Shown here: piece after piece, positions 31,708 to 40,930 of the stretch
How positions within the stretch are numbered: the first letter of the stretch is position 1
How the letters are laid out: every line of letters starts with the position of its first letter
Assembly (NCBI GenBank): GCA_902363445.1
Contig: CABJAB010000001.1
Coordinates: 248,001 to 312,000 of the forward strand
Reading direction: 5' to 3'
Length of the DNA stretch: 64,000 nt
Source of the DNA: Lachnospiraceae bacterium
Lineage (GTDB): Bacteria; Bacillota; Clostridia; Lachnospirales; Lachnospiraceae
Notes under the pieces: generated by a model
The model's input: the letters and a program-made list of their open reading frames with translations, nothing else
Told to the model about the DNA's origin: nothing
The model's database searches: none
Position numbers and translations under genes: made by a program

Positions 31708-33249
31708 TTATTTATATCCGGTGATATCCGCAAGGTCCATATAGCAGCCTTTAAGCTGCTCATACAGCTTCAGATACAGCGGAAACATCTTATCATAAAC
31801 GGCTTTGTTCTCCATATTGGGCGTATGGGACGCGCCGACCTTCGCCCAATCCTTCGCCACCTGATAATCCTTAAACACACCCGTGCCCACGCCGGCAGAG
31901 ATCGCATCTCCAAAGGGCGCTCCCTTCGCCTCCTTCATGTAGCTGGTGGGCACACCGATCACATCGCTGACCATCTGCCTCCAGAACGGGCTTTTTGCTC
32001 CTCCCTCACAGAGCACGAGGGGAGGCGTCATCTTGCATCCGCTGGCCTTCACAAGCTCATAGTTATGGCGGAGCGCCATCACCGCGCCCTCCATAAAGGA
32101 CCTCAGAAGGTGTTCCTTCGTATGGGAGAGGGACATTCCGAATACATTTGCCCTCGCGAGCGGATCCCAGATGGGAGTCCTTTCACCCATGAAATAGGGG
32201 AGCGTGATCAGGCCGTCGGCTCCTACCGGAGTCTTCTCCGCTTTGTCGCTGAGCATCTGGTATACATCCAGCCCTTTTTCCTCCGCCTCTTTCACTTCCT
32301 CCGCGCCAAAGGTATCCTTAAAATAGCGCATCACCGAACTGCAGGCGCATATAGCCACGCAAGTCGTATAGGTGGTCTTAGACTTTACCGTATGGGGAAT
32401 CGTAATCATATTAGGAGTAAACCGCGGCTCATTATGTACAAATCCCATACAGCCCGCGGTCCCCATGGCCAGAGACATATCTCCGTCCTCGATGGCGCCC
32501 CCGGCTACCCATGCCGCCGTAGCGTCGGTCGTACCGGCAATGACCAGCGTCCCGGCCGCCAGACCCGTCCGCTCCGCCGCTTCCTTTGTCACCTCTCCTA
32601 TGATCTCATCGCATGCATAAGAATCCGGCAGTTTTTCAATGTCCAGCCCGATCTCATCCATGGTCTTTTCATCCCAGCGCTTATTGATGATATCGTATCC
32701 AATGCCGATCAGGCTCGCATTGGAATAGTCGGTGACCGCCTTCCCCGTCAGTTTCATGACCGGGTAATCCGCCGCCGTCTGGAGCTTATAGGTTTTCTTG
32801 TAAAGCTCCGGCCGGTTATTTTTTTCCCACATCATCTTTATGGCCGCATAGTAGGGATCGATGGGGTTTCCGCTCAGCTTTCTCACCCGTTCTTCCCCGA
32901 TATGCTCCTTGACCCAGGCAGTCTCCTTGGTCCCTCTTCGGTCCATCCAGATATGTCCCATCTGCAGCGGCTGCAGATCCTTATCCACCAGGATACACGC
33001 CGGAGCCAGGGCGCTGATTCCCACGCCGCGTATTTCCTTCGGATCGACCCCGGCCTGCTTTATGGATGCCTGAATGGTGTCCGCCACCGCATTCCAATAA
33101 TCCTCCGGATCCTGCTCAGCCCACCCTGGCCTTGCCGTCACCAGCTTATATCCGATGGAATGAGTACCCAGAATGTTCCCCTCCTCATCGATCACTACCG
33201 CTTTTGTTCCGCTTGTCCCCACATCGCAGCCAACTAAATAATTCGCCAT
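31708..33249 (-). CDS. FGGY family carbohydrate kinase (xylulokinase-like)
   Basis: A 513-aa sugar kinase with an ASKHA fold: phosphate-1 motif YLVGCDVGTSGTKAVVIDEE, substrate region GWAEQDPEDYWNAV and IWMDRRG, the phosphate-2/adenosine motif IAGTTDATAAWVAGGA (catalytic Asp), and LCEGGAKSPFWRQMVSDVIG. It is nearest to xylulokinases, but with the DeoR regulator, class II aldolase and isomerase it may phosphorylate another ketose such as ribulose or a deoxy sugar. ATG 33249 follows AGGAGGAG. Third-from-last gene in the operon. Confidence 0.92.
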   Translation of the reverse strand: MANYLVGCDVGTSGTKAVVIDEEGNILGTHSIGYKLVTARPGWAEQDPEDYWNAVADTIQASIKQAGVDPKEIRGVGISALAPACILVDKDLQPLQMGHIWMDRRGTKETAWVKEHIGEERVRKLSGNPIDPYYAAIKMMWEKNNRPELYKKTYKLQTAADYPVMKLTGKAVTDYSNASLIGIGYDIINKRWDEKTMDEIGLDIEKLPDSYACDEIIGEVTKEAAERTGLAAGTLVIAGTTDATAAWVAGGAIEDGDMSLAMGTAGCMGFVHNEPRFTPNMITIPHTVKSKTTYTTCVAICACSSVMRYFKDTFGAEEVKEAEEKGLDVYQMLSDKAEKTPVGADGLITLPYFMGERTPIWDPLARANVFGMSLSHTKEHLLRSFMEGAVMALRHNYELVKASGCKMTPPLVLCEGGAKSPFWRQMVSDVIGVPTSYMKEAKGAPFGDAISAGVGTGVFKDYQVAKDWAKVGASHTPNMENKAVYDKMFPLYLKLYEQLKGCYMDLADITGYK

Positions 33250-33268
33250 AAGAATTTCTCCTCCTTTA

Positions 33269-33961
33269 TCATGTTCCCGATGGTACTCCTCCCGTCATGA
33301 TCCCCATGGATTCCCTGATCGCCACAAGCCGTTCGATCTGTTCCTTCGTCAGCTCCCGGCTCTCTCCCAATACCTTTTCCGTAATCATCATAATGGACGC
33401 GTAATATTCCACCGACTCCATCCGTCTCCAGGCTTCCAGGATATCCTTTCCCCAGGTCAAAGCGCCGTGATTAGCCAAAAGAACGGCATTGTAGTCTTTG
33501 CAGTACGGCGCGATGGAATCCGGCACCTCTTCTGTGCTGGGCGTCGCGTAAGGCGCCAGCGGGACTACACCCAGCTGCAGGACACCCTCCGTGATGATCG
33601 GCCTGTCAAGCGGCCTGCCTGCTATGGCATACGCCGTGGCCATCATCGGATGGGCATGGACGACCGCATTCACAGACGGGTTCTCACGGAAAACTCTCAG
33701 ATGCATCTTGATCTCGCAGGACGGCCTGCAGTCTCCCTCCAGAACCGTTCCGTCCATATCCAGCTTGACCAGCATCTCCGGCGTCATAAATCCTTTGGAG
33801 ACGCCCGTAGGCGTGGCCCAAAGTTCATTTTCTCCCACCTTGACGCTGATATTCCCGTCATTGGACGCTACAAACCCCTTATTGTATATCCTTCTGCCGA
33901 TTTCCACGATTGCTTCCTTTGCCTCTCGGTCCGACATCAGGGCACCCTCATTTTTACTCAT
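33269..33961 (-). CDS. Class II aldolase / L-ribulose-5-phosphate 4-epimerase family
   Basis: A 230-aa AraD/FucA-type enzyme: NDGNISVKVGENELWATPTG, the zinc ligands in VVHAHPMMATAYA (HAH), the third His in LLANHGALTWG, and SCEIKMHLRVF with the catalytic-type Glu. These enzymes split sugar-1-phosphates (fuculose-, rhamnulose-type) or epimerise ribulose-5-phosphate. ATG 33961 follows GGGGACGG. First gene of the sugar operon, 19 bases before the kinase gene, divergent from the DeoR regulator. Confidence 0.92.
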   Translation of the reverse strand: MSKNEGALMSDREAKEAIVEIGRRIYNKGFVASNDGNISVKVGENELWATPTGVSKGFMTPEMLVKLDMDGTVLEGDCRPSCEIKMHLRVFRENPSVNAVVHAHPMMATAYAIAGRPLDRPIITEGVLQLGVVPLAPYATPSTEEVPDSIAPYCKDYNAVLLANHGALTWGKDILEAWRRMESVEYYASIMMITEKVLGESRELTKEQIERLVAIRESMGIMTGGVPSGT

Positions 33962-34099
33962 TTCACCGTCCCCTCTCTTTAGCATTGACGTGCAAAAATC
34001 AATACTACTGTTTATAATGTAATTCTATGTTTTTATGTTGTTCTTGTCAATATTTTACGTTGTTTTTTATTTGTATTTTATTGTTTTTCTTTTGATTCG

Positions 34100-34122
34100 C
34101 ACAAAAAATATTGTATTTTGTG
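34100..34122. promoter_or_regulatory. Candidate DeoR operator in the divergent promoter region
   Basis: CACAAAA (34100-34106) and TTTTGTG (34116-34122) are perfect inverted arms with a 9-base spacer in the very AT-rich gap (33962-34181) between the sugar operon and its DeoR-type regulator. Promoter boxes are not clear in this gap. Confidence 0.45.
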
Positions 34123-34181
34123 TATTTTTACGATATAGTTAAGAAAAACCACTTTCCATAGTTTAAATGAAGGAGGGTCCT

Positions 34182-34964
34182 ATGCTCGCGGTTACCAGAA
34201 GGAACTTGATCAAAGCCCAGATACAGGAAAAGAAAAGTGTCACGGTGCCTGCCCTGGCAAAAAAATTTGAGGTCACAGAAGAAACCATCCGCCGTGATCT
34301 TAAGATCCTGGAAGGCGAGGGAGTGCTCTCCCGGACCTATGGCGGCGCCTTCATTCAGGACGGCGTTCAGAATGAAGTGGATTTTACAGTCCGGATGGAT
34401 GCCTATGTAGACAGTAAGACTATCATCGCGGAATCCTGCCGGAGGCTGGTCCGCCACGGCGATTCCATCTATCTGGACAACTCCACGACCGCCCTCTTCG
34501 TCGCGGAAAGCCTGATGCAGTTCCGCATTACCGTCGTAACCAATTCTCTGGCCATCATCAACCGGCTGTGCAGTCAAAGCAATATCCATCTGATCGCGGT
34601 CGGCGGCTCCTTCGATTCCGATACCAATTCCTTTATGGGAGCCGGTACTCTGACCGCCCTTTCCGCTTATCATGTGGACAAAGCTTTTCTCTCCTGCCGC
34701 TCTCTCTCCATGGAGCACGGCGTCACCGATTCCTATGAGGAGCTGGCCGGACTGCGCCGGGTCATCCTGAACCGGGCGAACGAGTCTTATCTCATCGCCG
34801 ACCATTCCAAGTTCAATTACGCCTCTTTTGTAAAGATCAGCGGCTTTGAGCCAATCAGCGGCATTGTCACCGACAAAGCCCTGTCCCCGGAATGGCGGAG
34901 CTTCCTGGCTGAAAAAGGCATCGCCTGCTATGACGGCCCGGCGCTCCCGCCCGGAGACTGCTGA
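34182..34964 (+). CDS. DeoR/GlpR family sugar regulator
   Basis: A 260-aa regulator: N-terminal DeoR wHTH (TRRNLIKAQIQEKKSVTVPA, KKFEVTEETIRRDLKILEGE, LSRTYGGAFI) and the sugar-phosphate-sensing DeoRC domain with IYLDNSTTALFVAESL, VVTNSLAIINRLC and LIADHSKFNYASFVKI. Such proteins repress sugar operons until the phosphorylated sugar binds. It is divergent from the aldolase, kinase, isomerase and reductase operon, its probable target. ATG 34182 follows AAGGAGGG; an ATG at 34167 overlaps that site. Confidence 0.93.
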   Translation: MLAVTRRNLIKAQIQEKKSVTVPALAKKFEVTEETIRRDLKILEGEGVLSRTYGGAFIQDGVQNEVDFTVRMDAYVDSKTIIAESCRRLVRHGDSIYLDNSTTALFVAESLMQFRITVVTNSLAIINRLCSQSNIHLIAVGGSFDSDTNSFMGAGTLTALSAYHVDKAFLSCRSLSMEHGVTDSYEELAGLRRVILNRANESYLIADHSKFNYASFVKISGFEPISGIVTDKALSPEWRSFLAEKGIACYDGPALPPGDC

Positions 34965-34978
34965 TTTTTTCTTATTGT

Positions 34979-35018
34979 AAAAAGAGCGTCCGGAATCTGC
35001 TCCGATACGCTCTTTTTT
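34979..35018 (+). terminator. Intrinsic terminator after the DeoR gene
   Basis: AAAAAGAGCGT (34979-34989) pairs with ACGCTCTTTTT (35007-35017), ending in T residues. The A-rich left side lets it act on the minus strand too, but the minus-strand gene's stop lies beyond, at 35031. Confidence 0.88.
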
Positions 35019-35030
35019 GTTATGGCAGTT

Positions 35031-35963
35031 TCAATACCGCCCTGTCTTATAGTTTCCCGTGCTGTTCTGGAACATGTTCCGGACCGTGGCAAAGCTGGCA
35101 ATCGCGGTCAGGCCATAGCCGACTATCAGATCTTTATAAAACATGCCGCTGATTTCCGGATACGTCATGAACTCCGGAATAGAACGGTACGCATCAAAAA
35201 AAGTGATGTCGTATTCCTTAAATTCCCTGTAGATCTCCAGCGCCAGACCCACGTTCTGGGCGAAGTAGATCACAACAGCCACGATCGCCAAAGAAATCAC
35301 GATGCCGGCCACATTGATCTTTCCCCCGAACTTCTCATATCCCTTCAGGGCGCAGACCGCCGCCACCAGGCCCGCGATCCCTGCTATGTATCCCAGCTGA
35401 TAGATGATGACCCAGAGCACGCCTCCCAGCAGAGCTCCCAGTAAAGCTCCTACGATGCCGGTCACGATATTGCCTTTCCGTTCCTTCATCTGCTGTTTAT
35501 TGGTCTCCAGATTGTTGCAGAGTCCATTATAGCAATTGTCACACATGAAATCCATATAACCGTTTATGCTGGAAAGCGTCGCAGGCGCTTCTTCTCCGCA
35601 GCAGCCACAGCAGGGCACATAGCCGTTCTGCGACAGATACGCCGCGATATGGTCCAATATGTCCCGTATCTGGAGGCCGGCTTTCCCGGAAGTCCTCATA
35701 AGTATCTCGATCCGCTTTCCGTCATAGGATGCTCTCGTCACCTTTTTCACGCCGGAGCGCATCTCCGCCAGAAAACCGTCCATCGGATACCCGGGAGGAT
35801 TCTGTCCCTGTTTCGCATCCACCACGATACGCCAGAAGGCGCCGCCGTTCACTCCGAACATGGCGTTGACCGGATATCCCGATATGGTTCCCTGAATCAC
35901 ATTTTTGGGTTTTTCGATCAGCGGGTCATTTCCTTTGATCTGTTCCACAAAAGACTGCTTCAT
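35031..35963 (-). CDS. Membrane protein with zinc-ribbon-like cysteines
   Basis: A 310-aa protein I do not recognise. Residues 1-110 are soluble; residues 117-150 contain PCCGCCGEE and FMCDNCYNG, which look like a zinc-binding ribbon. Four hydrophobic segments follow (about 166-186, 188-206, 218-236 and 282-300), including the Gly-rich IVGALLGALLGGVLWV. ATG 35963 follows AAAGGAG. No operon partner: the DUF3786 gene ends 88 bases upstream. A sensor or scaffold role is possible, but there is no direct support. Confidence 0.8.
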   Translation of the reverse strand: MKQSFVEQIKGNDPLIEKPKNVIQGTISGYPVNAMFGVNGGAFWRIVVDAKQGQNPPGYPMDGFLAEMRSGVKKVTRASYDGKRIEILMRTSGKAGLQIRDILDHIAAYLSQNGYVPCCGCCGEEAPATLSSINGYMDFMCDNCYNGLCNNLETNKQQMKERKGNIVTGIVGALLGALLGGVLWVIIYQLGYIAGIAGLVAAVCALKGYEKFGGKINVAGIVISLAIVAVVIYFAQNVGLALEIYREFKEYDITFFDAYRSIPEFMTYPEISGMFYKDLIVGYGLTAIASFATVRNMFQNSTGNYKTGRY

Positions 35964-36051
35964 CTCACTACTCCTTTTCCTCGATCTTGTCTTTTTCTCT
36001 CAGAGATGGTACTTGCCAATCCTGTTCTATCTTAGCACCGGCTGATGAAAT

Positions 36052-36711
36052 TCACAACATCTTTAGGAAAAATCCCATACACTCCTCCGCCAGGAGCACC
36101 ACCGTCTCAGGATGAGTGAACTGTGTGATATTCCTATCAAAAAGCATCGTAAGCTTCGCCGGAAATTCCTCGTCGCCGTCCCAAAACATCACCCGTATGG
36201 GAATGCACGAAAACGCAGGCACCTCAAACGCCGCATCCCCATACGGAATCGGGACAAAACCCAGCTTCCTTCCCGCTTCTTCAAATGCTTCTGTCCTTCC
36301 GTCAAATGCCTGCGCAAAGGGCCGGAGCACTATCTTTTCAAATGCCTTCTCGAATACGCCGGCATTTTTCACCTCCCGGAAATTCACCCATTCCCCCGAA
36401 TTACGCGGATGCTCCGAAGAATAGAACAGCAGGTGATAGATTGCCATCTGTGTATTAAAGGATGGTACATACTCCGGCTCTCCGGGACGGCTTATAAGCC
36501 CCGTCTTCCTGTCGATCCTGAAGCGTATACCAAAATAAGACAGCCTGATGCTGTCCTCATCATAATCCGTTATCCCCAGCTTCCTGCACATCGCCTCCTG
36601 GTCCCATCCCAGGAAATCCCTGCGCCACTGTTCACTCAGCTTCTCATAGTTGGAACTTATTTCCTCTTTCACCGCCGCGTCTCCTATTCTGGTGTTCCGC
36701 TCTGTCCTCAT
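36052..36711 (-). CDS. DUF3786 family protein
   Basis: A 219-aa protein with patterns of DUF3786: IRLSYFGIRFRIDRKTG, FNTQMAIYHLLFYSSEH, FDGRTEAFEEAGRKLG and MFWDGDEEFPAKLTMLFD. The family is common in anaerobes and has no assigned reaction. I start it at ATG 36711, whose ATGA overlaps the nfo stop codon; the frame is also open to an ATG at 36753. Last gene of the phosphatase, ogt, nfo operon. Confidence 0.8.
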   Translation of the reverse strand: MRTERNTRIGDAAVKEEISSNYEKLSEQWRRDFLGWDQEAMCRKLGITDYDEDSIRLSYFGIRFRIDRKTGLISRPGEPEYVPSFNTQMAIYHLLFYSSEHPRNSGEWVNFREVKNAGVFEKAFEKIVLRPFAQAFDGRTEAFEEAGRKLGFVPIPYGDAAFEVPAFSCIPIRVMFWDGDEEFPAKLTMLFDRNITQFTHPETVVLLAEECMGFFLKML

Positions 36712-37541
36712 TGTCTGCAGGCATTCTTCATAAAAGAAATCTCTTCCGTCCATCCCGCGTCGTCGTTGGGCGTTTCCATGATACAGGGCAGTCCCTGTAC
36801 GGCCGGATGATTCACCAGCCGAGCGAAAGCATCCCTGCCTATGGTACCGTTCCCCAGCGTGGCATGACGGTCCTTATGGCTTCCTCTCGGATTCTGGCTG
36901 TCATTGGTATGAAGAGCCTTCAGCCTGTCCAAACCGATCACCCGGTCAAACTCCCTGAGTACGCCGTCCAGATCGTCCACAATATCATAACCGGCATCCC
37001 ATACGTGACAAGTATCCAGACATACTCCAATCTTATCCGAAAGTTCTACCCTGTCCAGTATTCCGCGAAGCTCCTCAAACCGGCCGCCGATCTCGCTTCC
37101 TTTTCCTGCCATGGTCTCCAGGAGCACTACTGTGTGCTGTTCCGGTGTGATGATTTCATTTAAGATCTCGGCGATCAGTTCTATTCCTTTTTCTGTTCCC
37201 TGTCCCACATGGCATCCCGGGTGGAAATTGTAATAATTTCCCGGCGTATACTCCAGCCGTTTCAAATCGTCTCTCATGACGTCTCTCGCAAAATCCCTCA
37301 GATTTTCTTTGGCGGCGCATGCATTGAGGGTATAAGGGGCATGGGCTACCAGAGGACCGAATTTCAGTCTGGCTGATATCTCCAGGAACCCCTCCACGTC
37401 CTCCGGTTTTATTTCCTTCGCTTTTCCTCCTCTGGGATTCCTCGTGAAAAAGCCGAAGGTATCGCCCCCCAGCTTTTCAATCTGTTTTCCCATCGCCGCG
37501 TATCCCTTAGCAGAAGAGATATGGCTTCCTGCAAATATCAT
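36708..37541 (-). CDS. nfo: Endonuclease IV (AP endonuclease)
   Basis: A 277-aa TIM-barrel AP endonuclease that cuts DNA 5' to abasic sites. Zinc-ligand motifs are present: GSHISSAKG, VAHAPYTLN, NFHPGCHVGQG, VLLETMAGKG, VCLDTCHVWDAGYD, HTNDSQNPRGSHKDRH and IMETPNDD. Its ATG overlaps the ogt stop codon by four bases, so base-excision and alkylation repair are cotranscribed. Confidence 0.96.
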   Translation of the reverse strand: MIFAGSHISSAKGYAAMGKQIEKLGGDTFGFFTRNPRGGKAKEIKPEDVEGFLEISARLKFGPLVAHAPYTLNACAAKENLRDFARDVMRDDLKRLEYTPGNYYNFHPGCHVGQGTEKGIELIAEILNEIITPEQHTVVLLETMAGKGSEIGGRFEELRGILDRVELSDKIGVCLDTCHVWDAGYDIVDDLDGVLREFDRVIGLDRLKALHTNDSQNPRGSHKDRHATLGNGTIGRDAFARLVNHPAVQGLPCIMETPNDDAGWTEEISFMKNACRQ

Positions 37542-38017
37542 AAGCTCCCCTCCAGTTCCAAAAGCCTGCGTTTAATGTCAAGGCCTCCTCCGTATCCGGT
37601 CAAAGCTCCCCCGGCTCCGATGACCCGGTGGCAGGGAATGATGATCGGGATCGGATTATTGTGATTCGCCATCCCCACCGCCCGGCTGCTCTTCGGGCTG
37701 CCGATGGCCGCCGCGATCTCACCGTAGGTCCGAAGCTCCCCATAGGGAATCTCCAGCAGGGCGTTCCAGACCTTCTGCTGAAATTCGGTGCCCTCCGGAA
37801 ACAGCGGCAGTTCAAATTTCTTCCGGATCCCCGCAAAATATTCAGACAGCTGAAATGCCGCCTGGCCCAGAAGCATAGTTTCTTCTTCTTTCAAGTCCTG
37901 CCCCGGCCTTTTTTCATATACGGCCCGGCCGCCGAAAAGAATCTCCGTGATCTGTTCTCCGTTTTCCACGATTCCCAGAGCTCCCACCGGAGAATCCATA
38001 TACAACACATATTTCAT
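37538..38017 (-). CDS. ogt: Methylated-DNA--protein-cysteine methyltransferase
   Basis: A 159-aa O6-alkylguanine DNA alkyltransferase. The helix-turn-helix region FQQKVWNALLEIPYGELRTY and IAAAIGSPKSSRAVGMANHN (Asn hinge) precede the acceptor Cys in IPCHRVIGAGGALTGYGGG. It repairs alkylated guanine by suicide transfer. ATG 38017 follows GGAGAG. It lies between the phosphatase gene (23 bases upstream) and nfo (overlapping). Confidence 0.96.
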   Translation of the reverse strand: MKYVLYMDSPVGALGIVENGEQITEILFGGRAVYEKRPGQDLKEEETMLLGQAAFQLSEYFAGIRKKFELPLFPEGTEFQQKVWNALLEIPYGELRTYGEIAAAIGSPKSSRAVGMANHNNPIPIIIPCHRVIGAGGALTGYGGGLDIKRRLLELEGSL

Positions 38018-38040
38018 CACTGTCTCTCCTGTTCTTCCTG

Positions 38041-38859
38041 TCAGGGCTCCAGATACAGCTCCTGAAGCCTTTCGAGCTTCTCCTCCGTCAGTCCCAATGG
38101 TCCTTTCAGAAACGCTTCCATAGATCCATAGACGGTTCTCATGGTCTCAAATTCCTTTTCCAGATATCTCCGGTCCACTGAATTCAGAATGCGGATCTCC
38201 TCCAGCAATTCAGCCCCCGCTCCCATAGCCCGGGCTTCTTCCAACAAACCTGCGGTCTCCTCTTCAAGACAGTCATTGGTATAAAGATAATTCTCTATGA
38301 TAACATCCTCGTCCACACCCAGGGCGCACAGGACCAGAGCCGCGCCTGTGCCCGCCCGGTCCTTCCCGGCCGTGCAGTGCCACAGGACCGCCCCCTCCTC
38401 ATTGGAAAGAAGCAGTTCAAAGAAACTTTTATAATGGGTCACACAATGCTCATCGGTCACCAGGACCGGATACAGGGAAGTCATATAATCCAGAGCCTTT
38501 CCTCCCAGCATTTCAGCCAGCCACATCATCATTTCTACCGGCCTCTCATACTCCGGCATGCTGTCCGTCTGCCTGGTGAGACCGCCCTCCAGCTTCTTTA
38601 GGATTGGGTCATGTATCATACGCACGCCGGGAATCTCCGGGTCCGGTTCACTTTCATATTCGGTCAGCGTCCGGAAGTCCACGATGGTATGCACGCCGTA
38701 TTCCTCTGTCAGAATCCGGATATCCTCCTTCGTGGCGCGGGTCAGAGCGCCGCTGCGGATCAGCCTGTGCTCCCTCAAAAAACGTCCGTCCTTTGTCCTG
38801 TGACCGCCTAAGTCCCTCGCATTCCTGATGCCCGTGAGCGGAATTCTCTTCTGTATCAT
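38041..38859 (-). CDS. Tyrosine-protein phosphatase (Y_phosphatase3 family)
   Basis: A 272-aa protein with the N-terminal GIRNARDLGGHRTKDGRFL and the P-loop HCTAGKDRAGTGAAL, with catalytic Cys and Arg. The family hydrolyses phosphotyrosine, phosphoinositides or other phosphate esters; the physiological substrate is unknown. ATG 38859 follows AAGGAGG. First gene of the operon with ogt, nfo and DUF3786, an unexpected link with DNA repair. Confidence 0.93.
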   Translation of the reverse strand: MIQKRIPLTGIRNARDLGGHRTKDGRFLREHRLIRSGALTRATKEDIRILTEEYGVHTIVDFRTLTEYESEPDPEIPGVRMIHDPILKKLEGGLTRQTDSMPEYERPVEMMMWLAEMLGGKALDYMTSLYPVLVTDEHCVTHYKSFFELLLSNEEGAVLWHCTAGKDRAGTGAALVLCALGVDEDVIIENYLYTNDCLEEETAGLLEEARAMGAGAELLEEIRILNSVDRRYLEKEFETMRTVYGSMEAFLKGPLGLTEEKLERLQELYLEP

Positions 38860-38920
38860 GCTGTCCTCCTTATATCCGGCGCCGGCGCGCCGGGAACCTT
38901 CTCTCTTCCTGTTCCGCCTC

Positions 38921-40930
38921 TTATTCTAACACATTTTTCCGATAACTGATATAGGCCGCGGCAAAATACAGCAGATACACCAGGAGGAAAAGGCCCAGAG
39001 CGCCCAGCACAGAGGGCAGGAACAGCGCCATCCCCACAAACATCCGGCACAGCTCGTTGACGCAGAATGTGATGAACGCGCTCAAGAACACCGGGAGGAT
39101 CAGGGGCGCCCCAAAATAGAAGACCAGCTGTTTAAATATCAGCCGCTCCATCCGGCTTTTCGTCATCCCCAGGTTGGAAAGCACCCGATACCGGAACTTG
39201 TATCTGGACGCCTCGCTCAGCTGCTGGACCACCAGGATAGTAGCCACCACACAGCTGAAAATAAGGGACAAATAAAATAACGCAAAGGAAAATACGGTGA
39301 AAAACGAATATTTTTCATTCAGTGTCTTTCCCTTTACCTCTATCCAGGCGTCGCTTTTCAATATCACCGACTCATGGGTTTCCCCGTTCTCATCTGTGTA
39401 CACGCTTCTCTCAGGTATCTTATTTCTGACTTGATCCAGGTTCTCATAATCCTGCTCCGTCGTCTCCCTGACCGTATCCACGGCGAGCACCCTTTCGCTC
39501 GCAGAAAGCTCTTTCGCTATGTCATCCGGCACCACCAGAAAATAATAAAAGCCGTTGATGCCGTTCTGCGCGAAGTTCTCCAGCCGGCATTCCTGCATGG
39601 TCAGCATTTTTCCGCCGATCTCCAGAGGTATTTTTTGAGAACCGATGCATTCCTTGATGTTCCCCAATGAGGAGATCAAATACGAATCCTTTTCCAAAAA
39701 AACAGGTTCATATCCCTGTATTTCCCGGAGTACCTGATAATCACTGTATGCGATGACCGGATCGTAGTCGTACCAATTCACGGCCAGCCTTGAGGAATGT
39801 TCCTCTATCCAGTTCCATATCGTCTTGTTTCCGCTCATCCGGATGGAATATTCCAGCTTCTTATGAATGCCCAGGTTTTCTTCCAGGTATTCCTCATAGG
39901 CGGAAAAATCAAAGTCTTTGTCTTCCTCTTCTTCCACGTCACTTGCCACCAATACGTCAAAACCGGTGGATATGGCAGACTGGGACTCAAAAAATCCATT
40001 GAATAAAAGAGCCACCTGAGAAGCCACCAGTGTGAGCGTGATCAGCATGGCCAGCGTTCCCAGCGTTATGCTCATGGTATTCATTTTGGCCGTCAGGCTC
40101 CGGAACAGGAACATATTATCCTTTTTATATTTCCTTTTTTCTTTCTTTAAGAACAGTCTGGAAAGAAAAGCAGAAAGAAAAATATAGCAGCCGTACAGGC
40201 ACAAGATGACACAGACGATGCCGGTCATAAGCGCGGTCCCTATTTCACCCTCCGGATCGGTAAATGCCTGGTACAGGCTGAAGCATCCATAGAAACCGAC
40301 AGCTGCTGAGAACACCAGGAGTATCCAGTGTCCCTTTGTCTTTCCGATAGCGGTGTTCTCGTTTTTCTTCTCCGCATACAGAAGGTCGCAGATCTTCATC
40401 TTTTTCAGACGCCTTCTGGTAAAAAATAAGGCGAACAGATAAATGAGCGCAATGTACATCCCAGTCAGGACGAGTGCCTGCACAGAAAATGCCAGCCGGA
40501 TCTCATAATGAGAATGGAAGATATTCATGATGATAGAGACTAATATCTGATATAAAAAGCTGCCCAGAAGAATGCCGCAGAGCGCAGCTACGGCTCCCAT
40601 AAAAACCTGTTCCAGCAGGAACATCCGGGCGATAGTGCGGTTGGAGATTCCGAGCATCATATATGTCCCCAGCTCCTTGCTCCTCTTTTGGAGCATGAAC
40701 CTTGTCATATAGGAGACCAGCCAGCCCACTACCAGGACCACTATGGCCGACACCATGACGATAGCCATCGTCATACTGTCCATGGACGAGCTCAGTTCTT
40801 TGATATCATCAGAATAAATCAGCATATTATACGCGTATATCAGGGCAAAGGCAATGGTCACCGTGACCATGTAGATCCCATAATCCTTTACAGACCTCCT
40901 GGCATTGCGGAAAGCCACCTTACCTAGCAT
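38921..40930 (-). CDS. BceB-type ABC transporter permease (FtsX/MacB-like)
   Basis: A 669-aa permease with ten predicted membrane helices. One helix sits near the N-terminus, three follow by residue 170, and a large extracellular domain of about 200 residues (about 320-530) lies between helices 7 and 8, the layout of BceB-type peptide-antibiotic transporters. RNARRSVKDYGIYMVTVTIA is the usual start. BceB binds bacitracin-like peptides or their lipid II complexes and signals to the BceS kinase. ATG 40930 follows GGGAGG; it overlaps the ATPase gene by 11 bases. Confidence 0.93.
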   Translation of the reverse strand: MLGKVAFRNARRSVKDYGIYMVTVTIAFALIYAYNMLIYSDDIKELSSSMDSMTMAIVMVSAIVVLVVGWLVSYMTRFMLQKRSKELGTYMMLGISNRTIARMFLLEQVFMGAVAALCGILLGSFLYQILVSIIMNIFHSHYEIRLAFSVQALVLTGMYIALIYLFALFFTRRRLKKMKICDLLYAEKKNENTAIGKTKGHWILLVFSAAVGFYGCFSLYQAFTDPEGEIGTALMTGIVCVILCLYGCYIFLSAFLSRLFLKKEKRKYKKDNMFLFRSLTAKMNTMSITLGTLAMLITLTLVASQVALLFNGFFESQSAISTGFDVLVASDVEEEEDKDFDFSAYEEYLEENLGIHKKLEYSIRMSGNKTIWNWIEEHSSRLAVNWYDYDPVIAYSDYQVLREIQGYEPVFLEKDSYLISSLGNIKECIGSQKIPLEIGGKMLTMQECRLENFAQNGINGFYYFLVVPDDIAKELSASERVLAVDTVRETTEQDYENLDQVRNKIPERSVYTDENGETHESVILKSDAWIEVKGKTLNEKYSFFTVFSFALFYLSLIFSCVVATILVVQQLSEASRYKFRYRVLSNLGMTKSRMERLIFKQLVFYFGAPLILPVFLSAFITFCVNELCRMFVGMALFLPSVLGALGLFLLVYLLYFAAAYISYRKNVLE

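Noticed and set aside
31825..33237. A 470-codon plus-strand open frame opposite the FGGY kinase gene
   Set aside because: The minus strand has clear kinase motifs in a well-spaced operon; the antisense product is His/Arg-rich and matches no family.
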